Assembly: GCA_963921795.1 (NCBI GenBank)
Contig: OY997644.1
Span: 3,506,022 to 3,570,021, forward strand
Length of the DNA stretch: 64,000 bases
Direction of reading: 5' to 3'
Origin: Nannobrachium achirus
Lineage: Eukaryota; Chordata; Actinopteri; Myctophiformes; Myctophidae
Below are positions 11,013 to 22,097 of the stretch, one piece after another. Position 1 is the stretch's first letter. Every line of letters starts with the position of its first letter. The notes beneath the pieces were generated by a model. It saw only the letters and a list, made by a program, of their open reading frames with translations, was not told the DNA's origin and did no database searches. Both the position numbers and the translations under genes were made by a program.

Positions 11013-11366
11013 TTAGGTTAGTGGTGGTGTGAAATGAACGCAAGTTGTCTTGTTAGTTTGGTTGTTTTGGGCTCGCTAACCGGCCGGGGGCTATAGCATA
11101 GAGCCGGGGCTTTTCGCCTTTATTTCCGGTCCGTGCGGGAAACGGAAATGGAATTTTAGCATGCGTGTAAGTGTATGCAGAAATGGCCGGATACAGTTTG
11201 TGAGTTGGTGCGATCTAAAACGGATGCACGCAATGGACATTAACTAGGCACCGGCTAGAGCAGGACCAGAGCTAGCTACAGAGCTAGCTAGAGAGAGGGG
11301 CGGCAACCCGCGTTTTGTTTTGTTTTGTTTATCGAGCTCATAAATCGTCTCTTTTAGCCCTATATA
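11013..11366. other. no gene recognised
   Basis: Contains GC-rich patches (GGCCGGGGG, TTTCCGGTCCG) and inverted GAGCTAGCTA motifs near 11269-11294. No coding exon was recognised. Confidence 0.35.
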
Positions 11367-11760
11367 CAGTGGTGGGGGGGAAAGTATTGAAATGTTTTAC
11401 TTAAGCACAAGTATAAATACTGCAATGTAGAAATACCCGGTTACAGTTACACGTACGTCTGGAATTCAAAATGTAAGTCTTAGGGCACCCCTCCTGGGGA
11501 TATAGAGACTCAGAACCGGGCGGCGAGGTGCCGACGCGGCTCCTTCTCGCGTCCGACCGAGGGGCCTCGGCCGTCACGTCGAAGCGGCCGGGGACCCCCC
11601 GGAGCTCCGGGGACCCCTGCGGACCCCCGCGCCGCCGCTCGGCGGCGCCGTTCAGGAGTGTCCGATTGACTCTCCACTTTTTGGGGCTGGCTGTTAGTGT
11701 ATGAATGTGTGTGGAATCTCAATTTACTGAAGTACTAAAAGTAAAAGTACAAAATAACCG
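11367..11760. mobile_element. CAGTGGTGG-type hAT fragment with GC-rich insert
   Basis: The left end CAGTGGTGGGGGGGAAAG and the internal TTTACTTAAGCACAAGTA, with AGTACTAAAAGTAAAAGTAC on the right, match the common fish CAGTGGTGGAAAGTA hAT repeats. The right terminus is missing. A 155-bp block at about 11510-11665 is far richer in G+C than its surroundings and looks like an insertion. Confidence 0.5.
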
Positions 11761-11768
11761 GTATTTGA

Positions 11769-11822
11769 ATATAGCTGATCTACTAACTCACGTTGTGAAC
11801 TTGTAGATCATCTATTTTCAAA
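11769..11822. repeat. hairpin core copy
   Basis: The arms GAATATAGCTGATCTAC and GTAGATCATCTATTTTC flank a short loop. It is a diverged member of the hairpin module set. Confidence 0.5.
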
Positions 11823-11896
11823 TGGCCTAGGTGTACAATGTGGCTACCTCCTGTATTATTGCCAGACCCAGGGGGTCGGCCTACATAAGGCTTTGT

Positions 11897-11930
11897 CGGT
11901 CTGTCGGTCTGTCGGTCGGTCGGTCGGTCC
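11897..11930. repeat. (GTCK)n microsatellite
   Basis: Tandem GTCT/GTCG tetranucleotides, followed by two copies of CCCTCTTTTCCTCAGTGT at about 11929-11964. Confidence 0.8.
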
Positions 11931-12077
11931 CTCTTTTCCTCAGTGTCCCTCTTTTCCTCAGTGTGCCTGTGTTTGCCTCTGACTGCTCATCTGCCCCTCC
12001 CTTCCCTTGCTCGGCTGATTGCCTTGAGTGCCGTCACCTGTACGGGACCAGCTGAGTTGAGTTGGCTGACGAGCTGC

Positions 12078-12420
12078 TGAGACTATAAATTCCTGTGTGT
12101 TCATGTGTTAGTTCAGTGCTGCAAAACATTTGCCCCACAGCCATACTAGTGAAAACAGCCCATCTACAAGCTCACAAACATTTCCAGCTGCTCAGCCTAT
12201 AAAATCCTGTGTGTTCATGTGTTAGTTCAGTGCCATACTAGTCAAAACAGCCGATCTACAAGCTCACTACGCTTTGTTGCTGAGACTATAAAATCCTGTG
12301 TGTTCATGTGTTAGTTCAGTGCCATACTAGTGAAAACAGCCGATCTACAAGCTCACTACGCTTTGTTGCTGAGACTATAAAATCCTGTGTGTTCATGTGT
12401 TAGTTCAGTGCCATACTAGT
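12078..12420. repeat. 89-bp tandem repeat carrying hairpin half-sites
   Basis: About four copies of a unit with GAGACTATAAAATCCTGTGT, TTCATGTGTTAGTTCAGTGC and CATACTAGTGAAAACAGCCG occur. CTTTGTTGCTGAGACT starts at 12272 and 12361, giving a period of 89 bp. Each inner unit ends in the left half of the hairpin module (CCGATCTACAAGCTCAC), never the right half. Confidence 0.8.
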
Positions 12421-13225
12421 TTTCATTGCGGGTCTGGCACAACCAGGTGACCTGGTCTAGTTTATGATATATCTATGGATTAAACCTAATGTAAGAAATA
12501 AACATCTACAAGCTCAAAGTGTGACAGTTTCACATTGTATAATAATTTCAACTTTTTGACAGCAGGAGGAGGAGCAGGATTGTTCACTTATGCTTTTGGT
12601 TGTGACAAATGGATGTTGAATAGGCTATAGTTTCAACACCCATGCATCCAAACAGAAAAGTGCTATGTGAATACAGTATATTAAACGTTAAACTCACCAA
12701 CATTGTAGTTTTATGAAAGCTTGTATTATCCAATGTGCAAAGTGTTTGATAAAAATCCACTGTAAACATGATATGAGTTACTTTCTGTCAAGAAATGCTG
12801 TGCAGGTGATTATTAGTGTTAGGAAGCATCCTGTGTGTACCAGCTGCTTGTAATTGCATGTAATGCAGGAGGTAAAGGCTATACTTGGCAGCTAGGCTGA
12901 TGGTGGATATGATGATGGTTATGATGGTATGCTTTGAATATCATAGAGGAATCAATTGTTTTATTTTTTTATTTATTGCAGATCTACAGTGCGATAGTGT
13001 GTTGTGAGCTACTGTGCTTGTAGATGCTTATGCTGGTCTCCTTAGTGAGAGAAGAATGAAGCTGGGACCCCCATGGCCATTATATATGGTTCAGATTTAA
13101 CTGTTTCATAGATGGCTTTAATGTTTACAAATGATCGTTTCTATCAATGTGGATTCATGTTGTGTATTTTTGTGACATTTAACCTCTTAACTAATTTATT
13201 TCTAGAATTATTTAATGCTTTTAAG
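12421..13225. other. no gene; scattered hairpin remnants
   Basis: Half-site fragments of the hairpin module occur near 12501 and 12980-13025. The segment TTTCATAGATGGCTTTAATG near 13105 recurs at about 20881. No coding exon is seen. Confidence 0.4.
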
Positions 13226-13290
13226 TATTGAAAAATAGCAGATATTCAAGTGCACAGCACCGCAAGCTTGTAGATGTTCTGTTTTTGAAA
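13226..13290. repeat. hairpin core copy
   Basis: The arms TGAAAAATAGCAGATATTCA and GCTTGTAGATGTTCTGTTTT form a diverged copy of the hairpin module next to the 3' end of the LINE. Confidence 0.55.
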
Positions 13291-13689
13291 AATCGTTTTT
13301 GTTTTTTGATTGATTGATTGAAGGCTTTATTAGAAGTTTGCATAGGAAAATGTACAGATTCATGACGGTACAGTTCACTGGTACAAGGTCTACTAAAAGG
13401 AGATCCATGAAAAGACTAAGCTTATTTCAACAGGAAACCATTTAAGTATCTCATATAACATTGAATGACAGACAAATAGAACACAGTACTATGCAGTAGA
13501 TATGTAAAGAAAAAAGGGGAAAAAAAAAGAAAAAAAAAGAAAAGAAAACAGTAAATCTAAACAAACAGTAAGTATATACAAGGAATATACAGTAAATCTA
13601 AAACAAACAGTAAGTATATACAAGGAATATACAAGTATACAAGTATATACAAGGAAGGGGCAGGGAGGGTAGGGTTGGGCTAGGTTTTT

Positions 13690-15890
13690 TTACCAGTTGC
13701 GAACGGCTGCTGCCTGTAAGTGGTTTTTCAGGGCAATTTTAAAGGATGCTAGTGATCCACACTCCTTTATGGCCTTCGGTAAGGCATTCCACATTTTTGT
13801 GGTATAGCAGAAGAACGAGTTCGACCCTTTCTTTGAGTTGACTCTGGGTTGAACGTGATCTGTGGCACTGCCTCTGGTGTTGTAATTATGGACATCCTTA
13901 ACGTTTATAAAGTATTTTGACAGGTACTTGGGTATCATAGTGGTGTAGTGTATCTTGTACACCAGGCCCATTGCAAGTTGCTGTACTCTGTCATCTACTC
14001 TGAGCCACCCCACTCTTAACTGGTGAGTAGCGGTGAGGTGAGTCTGATAGGGAAGGTTAAGCAGGACCCTAATTAGTTTATTTTGGGCTGTTTGAAGTTT
14101 AGTTTTAAGGGCTTGTGGGGCGTCACGATACCATACGTGGACTCCGTAGTCAAAGAGGGGCTGGATTATTGCACCAGCTATGGTCTTCAGTGTGTTGAAG
14201 TTGACCATTGGGGCGATTCTCTGTAGGAAACGAGTTCGTTGGTTGATTTTTTGTATTACTTTTGAAGTCATCTTTTCGCTGGAAAGATTAGCTTCAAGGA
14301 TACATCCTAAGTAAGAGATTTCGTTTTTTCGTGTTATGACCTTGTCACCCACTTTGATTGTGAAGTCATCTACCTTTTTGAGGTTATGATTTGATCCAAA
14401 GAGGATGGACTTGGTTTTTCCCAGGTGAATTGATAATTTGTTGTCGTTAAGCCATGTGCAGATCTTACTCAGTTCAGAGTTAAGTGTCTTTTCAACCTGC
14501 AAGTGGTCCTTGCCCGAGACTAGGAGAGCCGAGTCATCCGCGAACAGGAACAGGTTGCAGTCGCAAGCAGATGCCATGTCGTTCACGTATATTAGGAACA
14601 ACAGAGGTCCCAGTATGCTACCTTGAGGAACACCACAGCTTACTGGGAGGGGGGGGGACAGGGTTCCGTTAATCTCCACCACCTGTTCCCTCCCCACCAG
14701 GTAAGATTGCATCCAGCTCACTGCTGCGCTGTCAAGACCGATGGCTTTTAGTTTCTCAATCAGAATAGCATGATCCACGGTGTCAAATGCCTTCTGGAGG
14801 TCCATCATGACCATGCCACTATATTTGCCCTGATCCGCTTCGCGTTTGATTTGGTCAGTCAAATAGAGAAGGCATGTGTCAGTGGAATGGGATTTTCTGA
14901 ATCCAGATTGGAACTCGTAAATCAGATTATTCTCATCGAGATATCTTGCAATCTGTTCGTAGACTATTTTCTCCATGACTTTGGATATGGAGCTAAGAAT
15001 GGAAACGGGGCGGTAGTTTCCAGGGTCTAGTTTGCTACCTTTTTTGTGCAGGGGGGTTACTTTTGCTAGTTTGAAGTCCTGGGGGACATGACCCTGTTCG
15101 ATGGAAAGGTTAATTATGTGGGTAATGATTGGAGCAATGGTGGCGGCTGAATCTCTGAGAAATCTAGCTGGGATTTTATCAAGGCCAGTGGCCTTGTGCT
15201 GAGGTAGGGCGCTCAATTTTTTAAACACTTCATCAGTTGTCACTGTGGAAAGTTTAAAGCTGTCTTTTTTGACGCCCAGTTTTTTGTAGAATTTTTTAAC
15301 AAATTCTTCACCATACCGCCCAGATGGGGCGACCAGTCTTTCGACCAGTGAACGGGCTGTGGTGGTAAAGGTTTTGTTAAGATGGGTAGCCACTTCACCT
15401 TTGTCAGAAATGAGAGCGGCGTCCGTTTTGATGTTTATGTTGTGGCATATGGTTTTTGATTTTAAGCCTAATTGGTTGTTAAGCAACTTCCATAGGTCTC
15501 GTGGTTTGTTTTTGTATTCATCGATTTTGTCGTCGATGTAGTTTTTTTTGGCGGATCTAACTAGGGCGGTTGTCTGGTTTCTTGCATTGAGCAGTAAGAT
15601 GCTCAACGTGGATTTTGAGGCCAGGGTTGAATTTTTTACTGAGCTTTTTGCAGCACTTTCGTTTTTCATCGTATTTTTTGTCTCTGAGTTTAGCTGATTC
15701 TGCAATATCTGAGTTATACCATGGCTCTTGGCGGGCTTTAACCCTGGTGGTATTCAAGGGGGCCACGTCGTCTAGAGCATTGGTCAATTTGGTTTTAAAA
15801 CCACACCATGCTTCTTCGACATCTGTACACTGCAGCTCTGGGGAAAAGTCTACACCCGCTAGTTTGAGATTAAAAGCCTCACTGGAGTAG
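13690..15890 (-). pseudogene. reverse transcriptase part of the L2/CR1-like LINE
   Basis: The 671-codon frame (15705-13690) contains the RT palm motifs in order: KATGLDKIPARFLRD, LAKVTPLHKKGSK, NYRPVSILSSISKVMEKI, FQSGFRKSHST, MVMMDLQKAFDTVDH, CGVPQGSILGPLLF and the catalytic LFADDS. A thumb and C-terminal tail (HNYNTRGSATDHVQP) follow. The upstream linker runs in another frame at 15787-15557 and back to about 15890, so at least one indel lies near 15700. RT activity would copy the LINE RNA at a nicked target, but the missing endonuclease half and the frameshift make this copy dead. Confidence 0.85.
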
Positions 15891-15899
15891 TTCTTCAGG

Positions 15900-18800
15900 C
15901 TTCTAGCAACGCATCAAAAGAACCTACGGTCCTGGGAGAGGATGGTCCTCCAGAGAGAGGATATATGACACCAGGTAGTGAAAGCCAGACACATTTGGAA
16001 GCTACGTGGCCGACAACCATCATCTCTACCAGGACCACCATTAACATCGGAACATGGAATGTCAGGACCATGTTTGAAACTGGCAAAACAGCACAAGTGG
16101 CAGCTGAGATGAGAAGGTACAATCTGGAACTGCTGGGAATCAGCGAAGCAAGGTGGACCGGTTCCGGTCAGAAGAGGTTAGCCACAGGGGAGTTGTTGTT
16201 GTTCTCGGGCCACGAGGAAGACAATGCGCCCCACTGCCAGGGAGTGGCCCTGATGTTGACCAAGACTGCGCAGAGGGCTCTTATTGGATGGGAGGCACAT
16301 GGACCAAGGATCCTCACAGCTTGTTTCCGAACAGAAAAGAGGAGGATAAATATGGACATCATCCAGTGCTATGCCCCAACCAATGAGAGTGATGAGGAGG
16401 TAAAAGAGGAGTTCTATCTCAGACTGCTGGCCATTATCCAGGCCCGCCCAAGGCGAAACATCGTCATCACTATGGGCGACCTAAACGCAAAAATCGGCAG
16501 CGACAACCGGGGGTATGAGGAGATTATGGGGCAGCAAGGCTTGGGGGAAATGAATGAGAATGGGGAGAGATTTGCCAACTTGTGTGCCACAAGCAATCTT
16601 GTTATCGGCGGGAGTTTCTTCCATCACAGAAGAATCCACAAGGCAACCTGGGTATCACCAGATCTAAGGACAGAAAATCAAATAGACCATGTGTGCATTG
16701 GGAAAAAATTCAGAAGATCTCTTCAAGATGTGCGCGTCAGAAGAGGAGCAGATGTAGCTTCAGACCATCACCTCCTGGTCGCCCGCATAAAATTAAAGCT
16801 GAAGAGAAATTGGACGGGGGAAACAAGTAAACGCCAGAGGTACAACACCATACCTCTTAAAGAAACAGCCGGGCTAGAAGTGTTTAAGACCACACTCGTC
16901 AACAAGTTTCAGGTCTTACAAGAGCAGAGAGAGGAAGAGACCGTCGAGGAGAGGTGGCAGAGAATAAAAACAGCAGTGACAGAAACATGTCAGGAAGTAC
17001 TAGGCAACAAGAAACATAACCACAAGGAATGGATGACACCAGAGACCTTGGAAAGGATAGAGGAGAGAAAACAGAAGAAGGCGGCAAAGAACAGCAGTCG
17101 CACACGGGCGGGAAAAGCCAAAGCTCAAGAAGAGTACTCTGAAGCAAACAGGGCAGTCAGGAGAAGCATAAGGGCAGACAAGAAGGGCTATATAGATGCA
17201 CTGGCAGTAGAGGCAGAGGAGGCAGCACAGCATGGGAACATGAAGACCCTATACGACACCATAAAAAAGCTTTCCGGAAAGTTCAGCAAACCAGAGAGGC
17301 CAGTAAAGGACAAGGAAGGGAATAAAATTCCTGATGAGGAAGGGCAGAAACTAAGATGGGCTGAGCATTTCCAGGAGCTGTTAAACAGACCAGCTCCACT
17401 TAATCCAGTGGACATCCAGCCAGCTGAAAGTGACCTGCCAATCGCCTGTGATGTCCCTTCAAAGGAAGAGATACGCAAGGCCATCAAACACCTGCGAAAT
17501 GGGAAGGCTGTAGGGCCAGACAATATTCCAGCAGAAGCACTGAAAGCTGATGTCGAGACCAGCGTGGAAATGCTCTACCCCCTTTTCCGTGACATCTGGG
17601 AGAAAGAGGAAGTACCGTCGGAGTGGAAGGAAGGCCACCTTATCAAGCTCCCTAAGAAAGGTGACCTATCTTCCTGTTCCAATTATAGGGGGATAACACT
17701 TCTGTCAACAACAGGGAAGACCTTCAACAGAGTGCTTTTAAACAGGATGAAGGATACTGTTGACCCACACCTACGAGACCACCAGGCTGGATTCCGAAAG
17801 AATAGATCCTGCACGGACCAGATTGCCACGTTGCGGATCATTCTGGAACAGTTGCGGATCATTCTGGAACAGTCTTTGGAGTGGAACTCACCTCTTTATG
17901 TCAATTTTATTGACTACGAGAAGGCATTTGATAGCGTAGATAGACAGACTATCTGGAAACTGTTGAGGCACTATGGGGTTCCTGAGAAGATCACCAACAT
18001 CATCAGGAACTCCTATGAAGGAATGACCTGCAGGGTGATACACGGGCAGCAACTCACCAATGCCTTCCAAGTGAGGACAGGGGTGAGGCAAGGCTGCTTA
18101 TTGTCACCCTTTCTGTTCCTGTTGGCCATAGATTGGGTCATGAAGACAACGACGGCACAGAAAAGAAATGGCATTCAGTGGACACCCTGGACACAGTTAG
18201 ATGACCTTGATTTTGCGGATGACCTGGCCCTCCTTTCCCACACCCAACAACAAATGCAAGAAAAAACTAATAGTCTCAGAAAACTCAACACGCCTTGGCC
18301 TCACAATTCACAGAGGAAAGAGCAAGGTCCTCAAAATAAAAACAGACAGCGTTACTCCCATCACCCTAGATGGTGAAGCACTAGAGGAGGTGGAGAGCTT
18401 CACCTATCTGGGAAGTATTGTTGACAAACTGGGCGGGACAGATGCCGACGTAAAAGTGAGGATTGGCAAGGCAAGGGTAGCTTTCCATCAGCTGAAAAAT
18501 GTCTGGGGATCCTCAGATTTGCCCTCAAACACCAAGATCAGGATCTTCAATTCAATGGTGAAACCTGTTCTGCTGTATGGAGCAGAAACCTGGAGAACAA
18601 CGGTTTGCACCATGAACAGAATCCAGACCTTTATCAACACCTGCCTTCGAAGAATCCTCAGAATCCGCTGGCCAAGCAAAATCAGTAACCTGGAGCTGTG
18701 GCAGCGAACAGGACAGCACCCTGTAGAGAAAGAAATCCTCCAAAGACGCTGGCGATGGATTGGCCACACTCTTCGCAAACCTGCAACAAGTATCACAAGA

Positions 18801-19003
18801 TACGCCCTTTTCTGGAACCCACAAGGGAAAAGGAAGAGGGGCAGACCAAGAAACACCTGGCGGCGTGACCTTGAGGCAGATGTGAAGAGGTCTGGCCACA
18901 CATGGGGACAGCTGGAGAACCTGGCCCAGGACCGGGATGCCTGGAGAGCTCTTGTTCGTGGCCTATGCCCAAGGTTGGGCGATAGGCGTAAGTAAGTAAG
19001 TAA
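15900..19003 (+). mobile_element. RTE-type LINE inserted in the L2/CR1-like LINE
   Basis: A plus-strand LINE with APE-type endonuclease and RT, ending in a (GTAA)n tail (about 18989-19003) typical of RTE-clade short tandem 3' tails. It lies antiparallel inside the older LINE. Flanking pieces of the host LINE are not contiguous: the endonuclease reads ...VDGTEYHI on one side and resumes in the post-endonuclease linker on the other. The insertion was therefore accompanied or preceded by loss of a stretch of target. Confidence 0.8.
15965..18995 (+). pseudogene. RTE-type endonuclease/reverse transcriptase polyprotein, one frameshift
   Basis: The endonuclease begins INIGTWNVRTMFETG and includes GISEARWTG (catalytic E), MGDLNAKIG, NQIDHVCIG and SDHHLLVARI. 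The RT includes KAVGPDNIPAEALK, LIKLPKKGDLSSCSNYRGI, HQAGFRKNRSCTDQI, FIDYEKAFDSVDR, GVRQGCLLSPFLF and [10 protein letters not shown]. Shortly after the FADD motif the frame breaks (about 18260-18285) and the C terminus continues in the second frame to 18995, with [12 protein letters not shown] and [14 protein letters not shown] 21-bp direct duplication at about 17829-17870 doubles LRIILEQ in frame. The polyprotein is otherwise nearly full length, so the copy is fairly young. Confidence 0.85.
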
Positions 19004-19009
19004 AATGTG

Positions 19010-20319
19010 ATACTCAGTACCGTCCACCTTTGCTAAGCTCTCATCAAACAGCTCAAAGAAATCATTCTGATCAGGTGGTCTATAGACAGCGCATATTAGT
19101 ATGTTTTTTGCATGTTCAAAGATTACCTCAATCCATACAGTTTCAAGTGAACTGTGGTGTAAGTCTGGACGGGGGATAAAATTGACATCATTATGTACAT
19201 ACATGCAAACTCCGCCTCCATACCTGTTTCTATCATTCCTGATTACAGTATAGTTGGCAATTTCAATGCTAGCATCCGTAAACGAGTCATCAAGTTTAGT
19301 TTCAGAGAAGGATAAAATCTTTGCCTTACCGTCATGAAACATTCCCTTAATAAACTCCAGTTTTTTGGGATTCAAGCTATTGATGTTTAAATGGACATGA
19401 TGAAGTCCTGGTTTCGCAAAAACAACAGAGTGCATGTTCTCTGTAGTGATCGAGCCATCGTCGGTGCTGGGGGGCTCTTTGTCTACGACCGAGACAGGAA
19501 AGTTTGTCGTGGGGGGAGGTGGTCATCATAGTCCGGTTGTAGTTGAGACTGAAGTGGGGGAGCGGTGGGGGTGGGGGTGGTGGGGAGGCCAGGTTCCTTT
19601 GTTGACTGAGAGCTCAAACAGGAGGAGATCCATGACTTTTCGACGGCACGGGGTGTCGGTGTCGCGGCGCAGACAGCTTCAAAGCCAAGATATGCCGCCA
19701 GCCACGACTGATCACGATCCCTGGGGGGTGGCGGGACCAGCGGGGGGGCATCCGGCTCGACGGTCATCTCCGGCGATCCAGCGGCCGCTAGCTGGGCACC
19801 AGCATCCTCGGTGACGGGGGGGGGGGCCGGGACATCCAGGTCAACGTCGGCGCTGTTGTTATCGGGCGGCGGCTCGGAAACCACAGCCGCGAGCTGGTTG
19901 TTATCGGGCGGCGGCTCGACAACCACGGCCGCGAGCTGGTCACGAGTAGCCTCGATGTTGGAGCTTTGCTGTAGAGAGCCGGGTGGGCAGCCACAGCACT
20001 CGTCACCGGTAGATCCCGTATCGATGTTTCCTCCGCTGGGGTTCTTTGTCTCCGAAAGCAGCTGTAGTTCGGCTAGTTCTCTCGTGAGACGGGCGGCAGC
20101 TTGCCGAGTGACCACCGGCCCTGGATTAACCTCAATATCACCAGAAAGAAGCAGTATAAAGTAAATGATGGACCGTCTGTCCATTCTGCCAATCTGGGGC
20201 TTGTTCTTAGTCAGCAGCAGCGTCCCAAGGACAGTCAGTTTACCGAAGCCGAGATGTTTTGGCTCCGACCCGACGTGGAGGAAAAAAAACACTGCGTGAT
20301 TCCTCTCCATCCCGCACAT
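19010..20319 (-). pseudogene. N-terminal ORF and endonuclease start of the L2/CR1-like LINE, with 2A-like motif
   Basis: From 20319 the frame reads 278 codons. A second Met at residue 46 is followed by a hydrophobic stretch (IIYFILLLS) and then GDIEVNPGP (residues 60-68, 20116-20139), which fits the 2A ribosome-skipping consensus DxExNPGP. A Pro/Glu-rich low-complexity linker follows (repeats of VVxEPPPDNN). The frame stops at 19483. A one-base shift at a G-run near 19510 restores a frame through VSVVDKEPPSTDD into the endonuclease (HHVHLNINSL, SFSETKLDDS, YGGGVCMYV, CAVYRPPDQ). It looks like one polyprotein broken by an indel. The 2A element is an inference from the motif. Confidence 0.7.
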
Positions 20320-20559
20320 AATTCCAGGGTAGAAAGCTACCGGAAGTAAACACTAAACAGTCTGCATGCTGCATTGTCTTGGACACGAGTAATGAAGTCT
20401 TTGAATATATCTTTAAATATATATATATATAATATGTTATAAAATATTTAAGGTGCAAAGAACATTTGCTGTTGTGAAAAAGTTTGAGAACCACTCATTT
20501 GGAAGAAGGATTTAGAAGACATAGAATTGGGTCAAAAATATTCAGACTTGCACAAGTGT

Positions 20560-21260
20560 TTCAAAAGTAGCAGATCTACAAGCTCGCAGCGCGGCACAGT
20601 GCTGCGCTGTGAGCTTGTGTATCTTCTATTATTATTACTTTTTTTTTTAAGTTAAAGCATAACATAATGGTTAAAGTGGTTCAAATCTAAAGTGACAGAG
20701 ATTTGCGTTCAGGTCTAAATGGGTTTTAAACCCTCGATACTTTGTAATATTAACCTTTGGTGTGACTTTACTTTCTGTCTACAGACTGGTCGGTTTCTTG
20801 TTCCTTGGCTGTTCCTGGCCTCTCTGCAGAACCTTCACTTCAGTGGTGGGCTCACTGGTATATTTATTTCAGATTGAACTGTTTCATAGATGGCTTTAAT
20901 GCAAAATGCGGACTGTGAAACCTTGGCTCACCAGTTAAGTGTATAATGTGTAAATGCCAAGACTGTTACCAATACATAAACTTTAGAAGGCAATGTTAGC
21001 CAATCAGGAGGGAATATGGGAAATGGGATCTACAAGCTCGCAGCCCGGCACCGAGTGCCGCGCTGTGAGCTTGTATATCTGCTATTTTTTTAATAGTTAA
21101 AGCATAAAATATTAGTTAAAGTGGTTCAAATCTAAAGTGACAGAGATTTGCGTTCAGGTTTAAATAGGTTTTAAACCCTCGATACTTGGTAATATTAACC
21201 TTTGGTGTGACTTTCCTTTCTGTCTACAGACTGGTCGGTTTCTGTCTTCTCTGCAAACCA
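20560..21260. repeat. tandem duplicate of a hairpin-bearing segment
   Basis: Two copies (about 20560-20800 and 21020-21245) share the hairpin (20567-20632; 21027-21087), TTAAAGTGGTTCAAATCTAA, TTAAACCCTCGATACTT and CTGTCTACAGACTGGTCGG. The last looks like a splice acceptor (CTGTCTACAG). They may be repeated non-coding exons of the plus-strand transcript further right, or an interspersed repeat. Confidence 0.6.
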
Positions 21261-21460
21261 TTCACTTGGCCACGCAAAGCAAAGCGGTACACAGTATTTC
21301 TAAAGTCATGTCATCAACATGGATCTGTCCCATTAGGGAGTCTTACTGGTGTATAATTGTAATTCTAGGTGGCTTACTGGCTTCACACATACTTGTTTTA
21401 TTTAGTTTATCTTATGTCATAATTTTGTGAGTTGTAAATGGCTTTCCTTCCTGTCTACAG

Positions 21461-21544
21461 GTTTGCCCCTCTTTGGAGGCTTTGCTGCCCTCAGATTCAG
21501 TCTGCTGTCTCTTCTGCTTTGGACATTGAACCCTTGGTTGTTCT
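21461..21544 (+). other. candidate non-coding exon, upstream copy
   Basis: It is preceded by the acceptor CTTCCTGTCTACAG and followed by the donor GTAAGT. The 84 bases show no long frame. A diverged copy with the same acceptor and donor is at 30985-31084, ahead of the SAMD3-like gene, so splice-site conservation between copies supports exon status. Confidence 0.45.
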
Positions 21545-21659
21545 GTAAGTGTTAAAGCATAGACATGTTGGACGTTACCATGCACTTGCCTGACTGCGAG
21601 CGCCAGACATCTCACACTACGTTTCACATCACGTCTCTCTTGTCTCTCTCCCCCCTCAG

Positions 21660-21827
21660 CCGTCAGAGACCGCCTGGTGCCCCCGTCCACTCCAAGGCCA
21701 ACAGCTCCTCTGCGGTCTTCCTGAGCTGGGGCCGCCCGGCCTTCACATCCAGCCAGACGGTCAACTACACGGTGCGCTGCAACCCTGTGGGCCTGCAGAA
21801 CGCCTCCCTCATACTCTATCTGCAGAC
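21660..21827 (+). CDS. isolated fibronectin type III exon, IGDCC3/IGDCC4-like
   Basis: The acceptor CTCCCCCCTCAG precedes and the donor GTGAGT follows. The exon is 168 bp, phase 2 at both ends. The peptide includes [20 protein letters not shown], the typical PP.AP....SS.....W start of an FN3 domain, then [18 protein letters not shown] and [21 protein letters not shown] is characteristic, from memory, of the immunoglobulin-superfamily DCC subclass receptors (IGDCC3/PUNC, IGDCC4/NOPE). No neighbouring FN3 or Ig exons were found within the window, and the gypsy element sits only 270 bp downstream. It could be a real exon with very long introns or a stranded duplicate. Confidence 0.55.
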
Positions 21828-21929
21828 GTGAGTCACTTCCTTATTATTGCGACTGTCAGGTCACAGTTACTATCAAAACCGCCACCAGCTGTGTCAGTCC
21901 CTCCTTCAGTCTGTCCATAACGTCACACT

Positions 21930-22060
21930 TTTGGTCCTACTCTTATCTCCGCCACTGTTGCCCCTATCCATGCCAAACTTTGCACACACACTCTTGGCTG
22001 GCAAACCACAACCTACGCCCCTAATTTCTCACACGCCCGTCTTCTAGTGCCATCATGAGG
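21930..22060 (-). repeat. dispersed repeat related to 57.5-57.8 kb
   Basis: The minus strand contains GAGATAAGAGTAGG and ATGGATAGGGGCAACAGTGG, which matches the repeat at 57530-57770. Nothing coding. Confidence 0.4.
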
Positions 22061-22097
22061 TTGCTTTCAATGCCACTTAAAGGCCAATTTGTGTATA

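Larger units (their letters stand above)
13308..20345 (-). mobile_element. L2/CR1-like LINE, near full length, split by an RTE insertion
   Basis: In minus orientation the parts appear in order: an N-terminal ORF segment with a 2A-like motif (20319-19483), an APE-type endonuclease start (19435-19010), then after the RTE insertion a linker and reverse transcriptase (15890-13690), a 3' untranslated region, and a TTGA-type tail (TGATTGATTGATTG on the plus strand at 13308-13321). The same 3' end recurs at 41698-41897 and, on the plus strand, at 61110-61610, confirming the family is dispersed. Several frameshifts make it inactive. Confidence 0.8.

Noticed and set aside
19483..19814. Plus-strand frames overlapping the LINE N-terminal region (for example 19434-19814)
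   Set aside because: Antisense shadows of the low-complexity Pro/Glu linker in the L2/CR1-like LINE.
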